64,000 nt of DNA from Moraxella sp. (GCA_030525825.1 JAUNDZ010000001.1:55880-119879), one strand, 5' to 3'; counted from the stretch's first letter, positions 28,698 to 39,233 are shown. Notes: generated by a model not told the origin, from the letters alone. Numbers and translations are program-made.

Positions 28698-29471
28698 ATG
28701 AGCATTCACCCAACCGCCATCATTGATGAATCTGCCATCATTGATGAAACTGCCGTCATCGGTCCATATTGCATCATCGGTAAAAACAGCAAAATCGGAG
28801 CATATACGGTACTAAAAAATCATGTCATCGTGGGCGAGAATACCACGATTGGCGAGCATAATGAGATTTATCAGTTTGCCAGCGTTGGCGAGAATCCGCA
28901 GGATTTAAAATACGCAGGCGAGATGACTTATCTAGAAATTGGCGACCATAACCGCATCAGAGAATCCTGCACCATCCATCGTGGCACGGTGCAAGATAAT
29001 GGCTTGACCAAGATTGGCAGTCATAACCTGCTTATGGTCAATACGCACATTGCTCATGACTGTGTGGTGGGCGATTATAATGTGCTTGCCAATAATGTCG
29101 GTGTGGCAGGACATAGCCACATTGGCAACTATGTGATTATCGGTGGTCAATCAGGCATTCATCAGTTCTGTCGCATTGATGATTATAGTATGATTGGCGG
29201 AGCAAGCCTAATCCTAAAAGATGTGGCAGCATTCACGATGGTCTCTGGTAACCCTGCTAAGACGCATGGCATTAACAAAGAAGGCATGCGTAGAAAAGGG
29301 TGGAGCAGCGAGACGATTAAAACGCTTGATGATGCCTACCGAGTGATATTTCGCTCAGGGCTGATTCGTGAGCAAGCACTCAATGAACTTCAAAATCTGC
29401 TCGCTCATGAGTCTAAGGTTCAGCTATTCATCGACTCACTACAAAACAGCCAGCGTGGACTGACTCGCTAG
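28698..29471 (+). CDS. lpxA: UDP-N-acetylglucosamine acyltransferase
   Basis: LpxA catalyses the first step of lipid A synthesis, adding a 3-hydroxyacyl chain to UDP-GlcNAc. The 257-residue product has N-terminal hexapeptide repeats (IHPTAIIDESAIIDETAVIG), the EIYQFASVGENPQDLKY block, the catalytic-His region LLMVNTHIAHDCVVGDY, and a helical C-terminal domain from about residue 190. lpxB, often next, is absent; a terminator closes the unit here. Confidence 0.98.
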   Translation: MSIHPTAIIDESAIIDETAVIGPYCIIGKNSKIGAYTVLKNHVIVGENTTIGEHNEIYQFASVGENPQDLKYAGEMTYLEIGDHNRIRESCTIHRGTVQDNGLTKIGSHNLLMVNTHIAHDCVVGDYNVLANNVGVAGHSHIGNYVIIGGQSGIHQFCRIDDYSMIGGASLILKDVAAFTMVSGNPAKTHGINKEGMRRKGWSSETIKTLDDAYRVIFRSGLIREQALNELQNLLAHESKVQLFIDSLQNSQRGLTR

Positions 29472-29500
29472 CCATAAGATGAATGCTGCCATTTGGTTTT

Positions 29501-29530
29501 AAAACCCATGACTTTTTGTTATGGGTTTTT
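29501..29530 (+). terminator. rho-independent terminator after lpxA
   Basis: AAAACCCAT and ATGGGTTTT form a 9-base-pair stem around a GACTTTTTGTT loop, with one more T. It lies 30 bases after the lpxA stop. Confidence 0.8.
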
Positions 29531-29572
29531 GCATTTTATTTTACTTGACTTTTGTTTGTTAATAAATCAAAC

Positions 29573-29600
29573 TATACTAGCAACAATATTGCAATATAAT
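29573..29600 (+). promoter_or_regulatory. candidate -10 element and adjoining palindrome upstream of metP
   Basis: TATACT at 29573-29578 is a good -10. TTGACT at 29545-29550 lies 22 bases upstream, longer than ideal. Immediately downstream is AATATTGCAATATAAT (29585-29600), containing the palindrome ATATTGCAATAT. The same 16-mer occurs inverted at 52214-52229. Its position over the predicted start site suggests an operator; this is inference. Confidence 0.4.
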
Positions 29601-29685
29601 TGAGCAAAGTTGTCAATACAAGTAGTTATCGTTGGGCTGATGACGCCATGACGATGAAAAAAAGATAAACAATTAAGGAGAGTTT

Positions 29686-31194
29686 ATGTCTGTACAACGA
29701 GAGAGTTGGTCGGCACGCTCTGGATTTATTTTGGCCGCCATTGGTTCAGCGGTCGGTTTGGGGAATATTTGGCGTTTTCCGTATGTGTCTTATGAAAACG
29801 GTGGCGGTGCGTTCTTTATTCCTTATTTGGTTGCGTTGGCGACAGCAGGTTTTCCGCTGTTGTTTTTGGACTATGTGGTTGGGCAAAAGTATCGTGGTGC
29901 ACCGCCAACTGCCTATGGACGCATGGTAAAATCTGCCGAAGGCGTGGGCTGGTGGCAAGTATTGGTGTGTTCTGTCATTGGTATTTATTATGCCAGCGTG
30001 TTAAGCTGGGCAGGGCAATATACCCTATATTCGTTCAGCCAAGCGTGGGGCGAAGATACAGAAAGTTTCTTTTCTGATCACTATCTACAAAGCGGCTCAG
30101 GGCTGGATTTCACTTTTGTACCAAGTTTGTTCATCGGCATCGTGGTGGTGTGGGCGATTGTGCTGTTCATCATGTATGGCGGTATCCGTAAGGGTGTGGA
30201 ACTTGCCAATAGAATATTTATTCCCCTATTGGTGGTGATGTTTGTCATCATGGTGATTCAGGCGGTGCGTCTGCCAGGTGCGGTTGAGGGTCTAAACACC
30301 TTCTTTACACCGAACTGGACAGCGATGGCGGACCCAAAAGTGTGGCTGGCGGCTTATGGTCATGTGTTTTTCTCAATGTCCATCGGCTTTGGTATTATGG
30401 TAACTTATTCATCTTACCTAAAAAAGAACGCCAACTTGACAGGTTCTGGCTTGGTGGTTGGTTTTGCCAACTCATCATTTGAAATCTTGGCAGGCATTGG
30501 TATTTTTTCGGTGCTTGGCTTTATGGCGGTGGCATCAGGCAAGCCAGTGGCAGAGGTTGTCTCTGGTGGTATTGGTTTGGCCTTTGTGGCTTTCCCAAAA
30601 ATCATCTCAAGCATGGGTGATGCCGGCACGATTATCGGTGTGCTGTTCTTTGCATCGCTGTTCGTGGCAGGTTTAACTTCGATGGCAAGTATCATTCAAG
30701 TGCCAATCTCTGCCGTTGAGGATAAATTTGGCTGGTCGCACAAAAAAGCCGTTACCATCGTTGGTGGTGTCTCTGCCATCATCTCGATTGTTCTATTCTC
30801 GACCAAGACAGCGATTACCTTTGTGGACATCATTGACCACTTCGCCAATAACATTGGTGTGGTGTTTGGTGCGATTTTGTCAATCATTTGGGTAACTTGG
30901 CTGAATCGTGGTCTGCTTGACAAGCTCATTCGCCACATCAATGCCATTTCAAGTGTGAAAGTCGGTGCAGGCTGGTCGTTCGTATTGACCGTCATCACGC
31001 CCATCTCGCTGATTGTGGCGTTGGTGCTTAGCCTAAAATCACTGCTGACCGAAGGCTATGGCGATTATGATTTCATCACACAGCTTGTCTTTGGCTGGGG
31101 CGTGGTGGCAATCTTTGCCATCGGTGCAATGCTATTGACCAAGGCTCGTGGACACAGCTCTCACGGCGAACAAAAAGGGGATTATTATGAATAG
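29686..31194 (+). CDS. neurotransmitter:sodium symporter family amino-acid importer, large subunit (MetP-like)
   Basis: This 502-residue NSS-family transporter has about 12 hydrophobic segments. The diagnostic sodium/substrate site in TM1 reads AAIGSAVGLGNIWRFPYVSY (residues 17-36). The NSS partner gene metS overlaps its end by 8 bases, which points to the MetPS type that imports methionine and alanine in Corynebacterium; the same pair is annotated in many gammaproteobacteria. GGAG precedes the ATG closely. Substrate preference is inferred from the pairing. Confidence 0.9.
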   Translation: MSVQRESWSARSGFILAAIGSAVGLGNIWRFPYVSYENGGGAFFIPYLVALATAGFPLLFLDYVVGQKYRGAPPTAYGRMVKSAEGVGWWQVLVCSVIGIYYASVLSWAGQYTLYSFSQAWGEDTESFFSDHYLQSGSGLDFTFVPSLFIGIVVVWAIVLFIMYGGIRKGVELANRIFIPLLVVMFVIMVIQAVRLPGAVEGLNTFFTPNWTAMADPKVWLAAYGHVFFSMSIGFGIMVTYSSYLKKNANLTGSGLVVGFANSSFEILAGIGIFSVLGFMAVASGKPVAEVVSGGIGLAFVAFPKIISSMGDAGTIIGVLFFASLFVAGLTSMASIIQVPISAVEDKFGWSHKKAVTIVGGVSAIISIVLFSTKTAITFVDIIDHFANNIGVVFGAILSIIWVTWLNRGLLDKLIRHINAISSVKVGAGWSFVLTVITPISLIVALVLSLKSLLTEGYGDYDFITQLVFGWGVVAIFAIGAMLLTKARGHSSHGEQKGDYYE

Positions 31195-31315
31195 TACCGC
31201 TTTAATTATCATGGTGGTGGCATTGATTGCCATTTGGGGTGGTTTGATTTTATCAGCCATTCATCTTGTCAAAAATCCTGATATTGACATGGATAAAGTG
31301 CCAAGTGATTTATGA
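31187..31315 (+). CDS. metS: MetS-like small subunit of NSS methionine/alanine importer
   Basis: This is a 42-residue single-span membrane protein, MNSTALIIMVVALIAIWGG then LILSAIHLVKNPDIDMDKVP in outline. One hydrophobic helix fills residues 4-28, followed by a short polar tail. It starts inside the end of the large NSS subunit (8-base overlap). AAAAGGGG lies 8 bases before the ATG. It matches the MetS pattern of a tiny essential partner of MetP. A strong terminator follows. It is too short for usual ORF cut-offs and easily missed. Confidence 0.85.
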   Translation: MNSTALIIMVVALIAIWGGLILSAIHLVKNPDIDMDKVPSDL

Positions 31316-31330
31316 TTTGACGCTTTAACA

Positions 31331-31366
31331 AAAAAAACACACGCTTGATTGAGCGTGTGTTTTTTG
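31331..31366. terminator. bidirectional terminator between metS and tgt
   Basis: AAAAAACACACGCT pairs with AGCGTGTGTTTTTT, giving a 14-base-pair stem with a short TGATTG loop, and T runs on both strands. It lies between convergent genes. Confidence 0.9.
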
Positions 31367-31429
31367 TTGGTGATGAATGATGAAGTTTAATTGGTCGTCT
31401 AAGTGGTCAGTCATCTAAGCGAAATAAGG

Positions 31430-32578
<1,149 letters not shown>

Positions 32579-32615
32579 TTAAAAATGGTGTTGTGGGATA
32601 ATGAACGCCTTGTCA

Positions 32616-33674
32616 TTACTTTGGGCTAAACCTATCAAGCAGCATCGCATCGCCATAACTAAAAAAGCGATATTTTTGAGCAATGGCGTGAGCATATGCC
32701 TGTTTGATGTTGTCTGTGCCAGCAAAGGCAGACACGAGCATAAGCAGGGTGGATTTGGGCAGATGAAAGTTGGTAATGAGCCTATCCACCACGCCAAACT
32801 CATAAGGCGGATAAATAAAAATCTGCGTATCGCCGCTAAACTCAGCAAGCCGTCCGTCCACACGGTGCAGATGGGCGGTCTCTAGCGTGCGAGTTACAGT
32901 CGTCCCCACAGCGATGACTTGTCCGCCACGCTCTTTGGTGGTGTTGATTTTGTCAGCTGTTGCCTGTGGCAGATGGGCGTATTCGGCGTGCATGATGTGG
33001 TCGGATAGGTCGTCCGCCTTGACAGGGGCAAAAGTGCCTGCTCCCACATGAAGCGTTACAAAGGCAATCTCCACGCCTTTATTTTTAAGCTCGTCTAATA
33101 TCTCATCATCAAAATGCAAACTGGCGGTCGGAGCGGCAACGCTGGCTTGCTTGGTAGGGTCATGAAACACCGTCTGATAGCGAGTGTCATCGGTATCATC
33201 TGCCTGTCTTTCAAAATAAGGCGGAATGGGCATCTGCCCAAAACGCTCCAAGTCCGCCAAAATCGGTGCATCAAACTGCAAAACAAATAAGTTGTCTGCT
33301 CGCCCCATCATGGTGGCAGTCATTGCTCCATCAGCAAGGGCAACCCTTTGCCCCATTTTTAAGGCACGACTAGAGCGTACATGACAATGAGCGATATGGC
33401 TGTCATGGTCAATAATCCGCTCAATCAGCACTTCCACCGCACCGCCTGTGTCCTTCACCCCAAACAGGCGAGCTTTCATCACTTTGGTGTCGTTTAGCAC
33501 CAGCAAATCACCTTTGTTTAGTAGGTTTGGCAAATCGGTAAATGCCAAATCGGTACATCTGTCGCCTGATACATGAAGCAGGCGAGAGCTTGACCGCACA
33601 GTCAGCGGATAGCGGGCGATGAGTTCGTCAGGCAGATGATAATCAAAATCGGCAGTCAGTAGCGGTGTGGTCAT
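32616..33674 (-). CDS. queA: S-adenosylmethionine:tRNA ribosyltransferase-isomerase
   Basis: QueA converts preQ1-tRNA to epoxyqueuosine using the ribosyl group of SAM. The 352-residue product has the N-terminal DFDYHLPDELIARYPL, VLNDTKVMKARLFG (about residues 62-75) and the C-terminal ITNFHLPKSTLLMLVSAFAG. The frame is open upstream to a TTG at 33698, but the ATG at 33674 gives the family N-terminus, so I use it. It precedes tgt in the same transcript and diverges from nnrS. Confidence 0.96.
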   Translation of the reverse strand: MTTPLLTADFDYHLPDELIARYPLTVRSSSRLLHVSGDRCTDLAFTDLPNLLNKGDLLVLNDTKVMKARLFGVKDTGGAVEVLIERIIDHDSHIAHCHVRSSRALKMGQRVALADGAMTATMMGRADNLFVLQFDAPILADLERFGQMPIPPYFERQADDTDDTRYQTVFHDPTKQASVAAPTASLHFDDEILDELKNKGVEIAFVTLHVGAGTFAPVKADDLSDHIMHAEYAHLPQATADKINTTKERGGQVIAVGTTVTRTLETAHLHRVDGRLAEFSGDTQIFIYPPYEFGVVDRLITNFHLPKSTLLMLVSAFAGTDNIKQAYAHAIAQKYRFFSYGDAMLLDRFSPK

Positions 33675-33741
33675 GGGTGTTTTTATAAATTTTGACAAAA
33701 AGGTTTATTTTAACAAATTTTGGCTAATAATTGGGGGTTTA

Positions 33742-33765
33742 TTGATTTTTTCTTTAAAAAATCAA
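33742..33765. repeat. perfect 10-bp inverted repeat in the queA/nnrS divergent spacer
   Basis: TTGATTTTTT and AAAAAATCAA flank a CTTT loop, and the right side continues into the recurrent 12-mer AAAATCAACCGC. It could be an operator, or a terminator-like remnant; its position between divergent starts argues against a normal terminator. Confidence 0.5.
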
Positions 33766-33844
33766 CCGCCATGCCACATACTCCCTTTGGCTAAATTGTA
33801 AAAACACCAAAAAAGGCGTATCATATAATTATTATTTTAAATGA

Positions 33845-35101
33845 ATGTTCGCCATGCTCTTAAATATCCAAAACACCGCCAAGCGACCCACTTCGCCACA
33901 CCCCATTTTAAACTTAGGTTTTCGCATCTTTTTTGTGGGGGCGGGGATTTTTGCCATAGTCAGCATGGGGCTGTGGCTTGCTGTACTGCAAGGGTTTGCT
34001 CCGTTTAAAGGGGTATTAAATCCGTTTTATTGGCACGCTCATGAGATGGTGTTTGGCTACGCCCTAGCGGTGGTGGCAGGATTTTTATTGACGGCGGTCA
34101 AGACTTGGACAAGTCAGATGATGCCCTATGGCTGGCATTTGGGGGCGATATTTGGAGCGTGGGCGGTTGCTCGCTTGGTGTGGCTAGGCTTGCACGCTGT
34201 GCCAAGTGGTGCGATGCTGATGGTTGCCCTTGTCTTTGATGTCATATTTTGGGGCATGACGGCATTTGCGGTCATCAAAGCGGTGTGGGTCGCTCGCCAA
34301 AAGCGTCAGATTGGCATTGTCGCCAAACTCGTCTTACTCATGTTGGCTAATGTGGCATTTTATGTTGGTGCTTTTTTAAATCATGCCAGCACCCAAAAAA
34401 TGGCGTTATATTTTGCCTTGTATCTGGTCATCGGTGTGGTATTTACCATCGCCAGACGAGTATTGCCATTTTTTATTGTCAAAGGTATTAGTGTGGATAA
34501 AGACGGCAAACCAAATGGCATCAGCCTTGAACAAAAAAATTCTGCCATGCTTGATAAATTAAATCTATTTAGCTTTTTTGGCTTTATCATATTTGATTTA
34601 TTTGCCAATTTGCCTAAGATTGCCAGTATTTTTGCCCTTGTTTGTTTTATCGTCAATATCATACGCCTAAAAAACTGGTATCATCACGCCATTTGGCAAA
34701 AGCCCTTATTATGGTCGCTTGTTATTGCCTTTGGGGGCATGACGGCAAGTCTGCTATTATTTGTCGTTTATCCTTTTATGGGTAGCTCGATTAACATTCA
34801 TTCATTAGGTCTGCATGGCTTGGCATTATTTGGCGTGGGACTGATGACCGTTGCCATGATGGCACGAGTATCGCTTGGGCATACAGGGCGAAGCATCCAT
34901 CAGCCACCAAAAAGCGTGAGTATGATTTTTATCTTAATGATAATCTGTGCCTTATGCCGTGTGCTGTTGCCGATGTTTGGCGGCGATTATATGAATTGGG
35001 TTGCCATTTCTCAAATTGCTTGGATAGTGTCTTTTATGCTCTTTTGTGTCTCTTATGTGGGCATATTGGCAAAACCCAGAACTGATGGATTGTTTGGGTA
35101 A
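33845..35101 (+). CDS. nnrS: NnrS family haem/copper membrane protein
   Basis: This 418-residue polytopic protein has about 12 hydrophobic segments. NnrS features include LNLGFRIFFVGAGIFAI near residues 23-39, FYWHAHEMVFGYALAVVAGF (about 61-80) with paired His, and LHGLALFGVGLMTVAMMARV (about 326-345). NnrS proteins are induced by nitric oxide and relieve nitrosative stress. No nitrite or nitric oxide reductase genes lie nearby, so the link to denitrification is from family knowledge only. ATG at 33854 is an alternative start. Confidence 0.88.
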   Translation: MFAMLLNIQNTAKRPTSPHPILNLGFRIFFVGAGIFAIVSMGLWLAVLQGFAPFKGVLNPFYWHAHEMVFGYALAVVAGFLLTAVKTWTSQMMPYGWHLGAIFGAWAVARLVWLGLHAVPSGAMLMVALVFDVIFWGMTAFAVIKAVWVARQKRQIGIVAKLVLLMLANVAFYVGAFLNHASTQKMALYFALYLVIGVVFTIARRVLPFFIVKGISVDKDGKPNGISLEQKNSAMLDKLNLFSFFGFIIFDLFANLPKIASIFALVCFIVNIIRLKNWYHHAIWQKPLLWSLVIAFGGMTASLLLFVVYPFMGSSINIHSLGLHGLALFGVGLMTVAMMARVSLGHTGRSIHQPPKSVSMIFILMIICALCRVLLPMFGGDYMNWVAISQIAWIVSFMLFCVSYVGILAKPRTDGLFG

Positions 35102-35219
35102 TGCTCAAAAAGTGGTATGGAGCAGTCAAATCATGCTACAATAAGGCAGATCACAAGCACTTTGCTTGACGGACATACCACATGACAAATAATATTCATT
35201 AAAAAATAAGACCAAAACC

Positions 35220-36404
35220 ATGTTTAATCCTTTTAAAAAGAAAACTGCCACCAACATGAGCGATGTTGATAAAGTCATCAATGATTTTAGTTTGTGGGGC
35301 AAGTCATTAGGTGAATACATCGACAGTCATGAGCTGACAGGCGATACACTAAATCTTGCCCTAAAAGTGCATAAAGATGCCAATCAAGCCGAGCTCGAGC
35401 AGATGTATCACGACCTGCGAGCAAGGCTACATCTCATCGGCATTGATGAAGTCAATCTTAATGTCATCTTATCAGACAAAGTCGCTTCGATGACAAGCGA
35501 CACCAACAAACAAGGGGTGGTACAGAGCTTTACCCCCAATAACAGCGACCACATTCCGACATCACAGAGCGAAACTGCTCCCACCAAATCCGCCCCCAAA
35601 CAGGCGGACATCGCCCCTCACCCACGCATTCGCCACATCATCGTGGTCGCATCAGGCAAAGGCGGGGTGGGCAAATCCACCACCACCGTGAACATCGCCC
35701 TTGCCCTACAAAAGCTCGGCAAACGCGTGGGCATCTTAGATGCCGATATCTACGGTCCGTCCGTGCCTGATATGCTGGGCGTGGCAGGGGTCAAGCCTGC
35801 CGTTGAAAACGACCAATTTGTGCCGATAGACGCTCATGGACTTGCCATGCTCTCCATCGGTAATCTCATCGAGAGTGATAACACCCCTGTGGCGTGGCGT
35901 GGCATTAAGGCGACAGGGGCACTCATGCAACTGTACAGCCAGACCAATTGGCCACACCTTGACTATCTCGTCATCGATATGCCCCCTGGTACAGGCGACA
36001 TTCAGCTTACCCTTGCTCAGCGTATTCCTGTTACAGGGGCGGTGATTGTTACCACGCCGCAGCACATTGCTTTACTTGATGCTCAAAAAGGCATGGAAAT
36101 GTTCTTTAAAACTGACATTCCCATCATCGGTGTGGTAGAAAACATGGCACTACATACCTGCACCAACTGTGGTCATGTGGAAGCGATTTTTGGGGCGGAC
36201 GGCGGGGCAAATTTGGCACAAAGATACCAAGTGCCACTCTTAGGGCAGCTACCACTTGCCACAGGCATTCGTGAGAATATGGATCAGGGCAAACCCAGCG
36301 TACTGGCAGGCGATGAGTTCTCCGTGTATTATGAGAACATCGCCAAGAGCATTGACGGTCAGATTGCTAAGTTTGACAAAGGGGCGAGCGGGCGGATTTT
36401 TTAA
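35220..36404 (+). CDS. apbC: iron-sulfur cluster carrier protein ApbC/Mrp
   Basis: This is a P-loop NTPase that carries and transfers Fe-S clusters. The 394-residue product has an N-terminal MIP18-like domain (about residues 15-90) and a Ser/Thr/Pro-rich linker (100-135). The deviant Walker A GKGGVGKST (146-154), LDADIYGPSVPDMLG, and the cluster-binding CTNC (Cys314, Cys317) follow. Its 118-base upstream region has TGCTACAAT (35135-35142), an extended -10-like element. The linker is longer than in E. coli ApbC (judged by eye). Confidence 0.95.
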   Translation: MFNPFKKKTATNMSDVDKVINDFSLWGKSLGEYIDSHELTGDTLNLALKVHKDANQAELEQMYHDLRARLHLIGIDEVNLNVILSDKVASMTSDTNKQGVVQSFTPNNSDHIPTSQSETAPTKSAPKQADIAPHPRIRHIIVVASGKGGVGKSTTTVNIALALQKLGKRVGILDADIYGPSVPDMLGVAGVKPAVENDQFVPIDAHGLAMLSIGNLIESDNTPVAWRGIKATGALMQLYSQTNWPHLDYLVIDMPPGTGDIQLTLAQRIPVTGAVIVTTPQHIALLDAQKGMEMFFKTDIPIIGVVENMALHTCTNCGHVEAIFGADGGANLAQRYQVPLLGQLPLATGIRENMDQGKPSVLAGDEFSVYYENIAKSIDGQIAKFDKGASGRIF

Positions 36405-36440
36405 AGAGATGATACGCCCAATTTGTTTGGCTCATCCAAG

Positions 36441-36469
36441 TTGTCATTATCTGCCATATCCTTTATAAT
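36441..36469 (+). promoter_or_regulatory. sigma-70 promoter for dcd
   Basis: TTGTCA (36441-36446), a 17-base spacer and TATAAT (36464-36469) form one of the best consensus promoters in the window, 88 bases before the dcd ATG. Confidence 0.7.
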
Positions 36470-36556
36470 GGCACGATTTTTGGTTATAAATTCGTCTTTG
36501 TCATGCCTTATATGAAGTAGTGATAAAGATGACGCATTGATATTTTAGGAAAGTAT

Positions 36557-37126
36557 ATGTCCATCAAATCAGACCGTTGGATTCGCCAAATGGCAACCGA
36601 GCATGAGATGATTGCTCCCTTTGAGCCAAATCAAGTCCGCCATAACAAACAAGGCGATAAAATCGTAAGCTATGGCACATCAAGTTATGGCTATGATGTT
36701 CGCTGTGCCAATGAGTTTAAGGTATTCACCAATGTGCATTCTGCCATCGTTGATCCTAAGAATTTCGATGAAAAGAGCTTTATTGACATCGTGGGCGATG
36801 AGTGCATCATTCCACCCAACTCATTTGCACTGGCTCGCACGGTCGAGTATTTTAAAATCCCCCGAGATGTGCTGACCATCTGTCTTGGCAAATCAACCTA
36901 TGCTCGCTGTGGCATCATTGTCAATGTAACTCCCTTAGAACCTGAGTGGGAAGGTCATGTTACCTTAGAATTTAGTAACACCACCAACCTGCCCGCTCGT
37001 ATCTATGCAGGCGAGGGCGTGGCACAGATGCTGTTTTTCCAGTCTGATGAAGTGTGTGAGACTTCTTATAAAGACCGTGGCGGCAAGTATCAAGGGCAGA
37101 CGGGTGTTACTTTGCCGAAGACCTGA
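36557..37126 (+). CDS. dcd: dCTP deaminase
   Basis: Dcd deaminates dCTP to dUTP, feeding dTMP synthesis. The 189-residue product is normal length. It carries [20 protein letters not shown] (about residues 35-54), [20 protein letters not shown] (112-131) with [16 protein letters not shown] containing the catalytic Glu, and a C-terminal [18 protein letters not shown] tail that closes over the nucleotide. AGGAAAG precedes the ATG. It has its own promoter. It could still be cotranscribed with the short gene downstream, 127 bases away. Confidence 0.97.
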   Translation: MSIKSDRWIRQMATEHEMIAPFEPNQVRHNKQGDKIVSYGTSSYGYDVRCANEFKVFTNVHSAIVDPKNFDEKSFIDIVGDECIIPPNSFALARTVEYFKIPRDVLTICLGKSTYARCGIIVNVTPLEPEWEGHVTLEFSNTTNLPARIYAGEGVAQMLFFQSDEVCETSYKDRGGKYQGQTGVTLPKT

Positions 37127-37253
37127 TGGTATTTACTAGGATGTTGTGTGATACTTGGTTACATAAGTTAAATCGTATTTTTTGAAAGATTGTTCTACAA
37201 TGAACAATCTTTTGTTTTTATTGATTGTATTATTTAGTTTAGTTGGAGTTGAT

Positions 37254-37541
37254 ATGTCAGACATTCGCATCGAAAAGCGTCATAATTTTGATTTGCAGAC
37301 GGCACGCCAGCAGGCGAAACAATGGCTTGAAGAAGCCAAATCCACCTTTGGGCTAGAAGCCACCTACCAAGAGGGTGACGATGTGGATACTGTCGCCATC
37401 AATAAAGCAGGCGTGGATGGGCGTGCGTTTTTGGATGCTGATAAGATTATCTTTGAGGCGGATTTGGCATTTTTGGCAAAGCCTTTAAAGGGTGTGATTA
37501 GCTCTGGCATTCAAGAGGGTTTGGACAGATATTTTGCCTAA
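37254..37541 (+). CDS. polyhydroxyalkanoic acid system family protein (PHA_gran_rgn)
   Basis: This is a 95-residue soluble protein, MSDIRIEKRHNFDLQTARQQ followed by AKQWLEEAKSTFGLEATYQ, matching the PHA_gran_rgn family. These small proteins were first noted beside polyhydroxyalkanoate genes but are also widespread without them. The frame opens at 37182, but GGAG precedes the ATG at 37254 and the upstream segment is not family-like. The C-terminal LAKPLKGVISSGIQEGLDRYF is typical. No PHA synthase is in the window. Confidence 0.8.
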   Translation: MSDIRIEKRHNFDLQTARQQAKQWLEEAKSTFGLEATYQEGDDVDTVAINKAGVDGRAFLDADKIIFEADLAFLAKPLKGVISSGIQEGLDRYFA

Positions 37542-37593
37542 TGGGATTGGTGTTTCAAAGTGATGAAATGGATTTAAAAGTAATGGGGTGAGT

Positions 37594-39168
37594 ATGTATC
37601 GTCAATGCTTGGTGGCAGTAATTGGGCTTGCGGCTCAGGTTGGGATTGCCAATTCATCGGCATCCATTGTGCCAGCACAAAGCGTGCATGGCAGTATCCA
37701 CGATAATATCCATGAGCAAGCCTTGCCTAGCACCATCAAAGCTAAGATGGTAGAAGCGGGGCTGTCCGATGAAGAGCTGAGCCTGTGGATTGAGCCATTG
37801 GATGCCAACATCGCCAAAACACCCACCCAGACCATCACAAGACAGGCCCCTTTGGTTCGCCATCGTGCTGATAAGCTGCGTACCCCTGCATCCACCCAAA
37901 AGCTCATCACCACGCTCATCGCTCTGCATACTTTGGGAGAGAATCATCATTGGCTGACTCGCGTCTATCCTAAGGGCATGGTATTAAACGGCGTACTGTA
38001 TGGCGATTTAGTCATCAAGGGTTCTGGCGACCCGTCCATGACCCATGATAGGCTAACAGCCATGCTTGAACAAGTACAAAAGCAGGGTATACGCCACATT
38101 CATGGCGACATCATCATTGATAATTCAGCATTTAGCAATGTCAAATATGACATCAATGCCTTTGATGGGCAGGGGATTCGTGCTTATAATGCCGCACCCA
38201 ATGCGTTTTTGGTGAATTTTGGCACGGTGGAAGTGGATGTTTTGCCATCAGGACATGATGCCTTAGTACAGATGGGCGATGAAAAGGTCATTACCTTTAT
38301 CCCGACCGATGAGCAGACTGCTGCCGTGCGAGTGCTGCCACCGCTGGATGACTTTGATGCACCCACGCAAATCAGTGCAAATCACACCAGCTGTCTGAAT
38401 GACGGTAAATTTCATCTGACGAATGATAAGCTGACCATTTTAAATGGTACTCGTGCTACTTGTGGTAGGCAGTCTTATTGGCTGACCTTTGATGATGCTG
38501 ATACTTTGGCGGTCAAAGCGGTTGGCGGTGTGTGGCGGTCGCTTGATGCCAAATTCACAGGTCGTGTCCGCATGGCGGCAGATGCCAGCAGCCCTGCGAT
38601 TGCTTGGCTAAGCTATCCATCTCGCCCATTGTCAGAGCAGATTTATCTCATCAATCAGTATTCTAACAATGTCATGACCGAGCAGGTGGCGTTGTCCTTA
38701 CCGCTGTCCATGCCGATGGCAAAACAAGGGGCGGTAAGCGACTATCCCCGTGCGTTTAACTTTATCAATAAGTGGTGGCAGACGCACCTAACCACGCAGC
38801 CGCCCATCATGAGTCGGGCATCTGGACTGTGCCGAGACTGTGCCATCACGACCAGTGCAATGGCAGAACTGCTTGTCTTTGCTTATCATCAGCCGAATTT
38901 TGAAGTATTTCGAGAGTCTCTGCCGATTGCAGGTCAGACAGGCACGATGACATCTTTATCAGAGCGTGATGCCGACCATCCTGCCATTGGTCGTGCCTAT
39001 GTCAAGACAGGCACGCTCAATAATGTCAAAAGTCTGGCGGGCTATGTGATGGACACACAAGGCAGGTGGTATGCGATGGTTGCCATCATTAATGCCCCTG
39101 ATGCAGGACATGATAGCCGAGCAACAGCGGTGCTGGATGAAACACTAAGCTATGTCGCCACACGCTAA
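37594..39168 (+). CDS. dacB: D-alanyl-D-alanine carboxypeptidase/endopeptidase (PBP4, S13 family)
   Basis: This periplasmic penicillin-binding protein trims and cleaves peptidoglycan cross-links. It has a signal peptide (to about residue 25), the SxxK motif STQK (about residues 100-103), SNN in YSNNVMTEQ, and KTG in VKTGTLNNVKSLAGY near the C-terminus. There is a large insert domain between the first two motifs, as in class C PBP4. ATG at 37594 is preferred to GTG at 37588 because GGGGTG would then be the binding site. Length is 524 residues. Confidence 0.93.
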   Translation: MYRQCLVAVIGLAAQVGIANSSASIVPAQSVHGSIHDNIHEQALPSTIKAKMVEAGLSDEELSLWIEPLDANIAKTPTQTITRQAPLVRHRADKLRTPASTQKLITTLIALHTLGENHHWLTRVYPKGMVLNGVLYGDLVIKGSGDPSMTHDRLTAMLEQVQKQGIRHIHGDIIIDNSAFSNVKYDINAFDGQGIRAYNAAPNAFLVNFGTVEVDVLPSGHDALVQMGDEKVITFIPTDEQTAAVRVLPPLDDFDAPTQISANHTSCLNDGKFHLTNDKLTILNGTRATCGRQSYWLTFDDADTLAVKAVGGVWRSLDAKFTGRVRMAADASSPAIAWLSYPSRPLSEQIYLINQYSNNVMTEQVALSLPLSMPMAKQGAVSDYPRAFNFINKWWQTHLTTQPPIMSRASGLCRDCAITTSAMAELLVFAYHQPNFEVFRESLPIAGQTGTMTSLSERDADHPAIGRAYVKTGTLNNVKSLAGYVMDTQGRWYAMVAIINAPDAGHDSRATAVLDETLSYVATR

Positions 39169-39184
39169 ATACGCCCATAAATAA

Positions 39185-39215
39185 AAAAACAGCCCAAAAT
39201 TTAAGGGCTGTTTTT
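39185..39215. terminator. bidirectional terminator between dacB and the ypjD-like gene
   Basis: AAAAACAGCCC / GGGCTGTTTTT form a perfect 11-base-pair stem with a 9-base loop between convergent genes. Confidence 0.9.
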
Positions 39216-39233
39216 ATAAAACATAAATAAGGA

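Noticed and set aside
28700-28765. Near-repeats CATCATTGATGAA at the start of lpxA
   Set aside because: They reflect the hexapeptide-repeat protein sequence, not a mobile or regulatory repeat.
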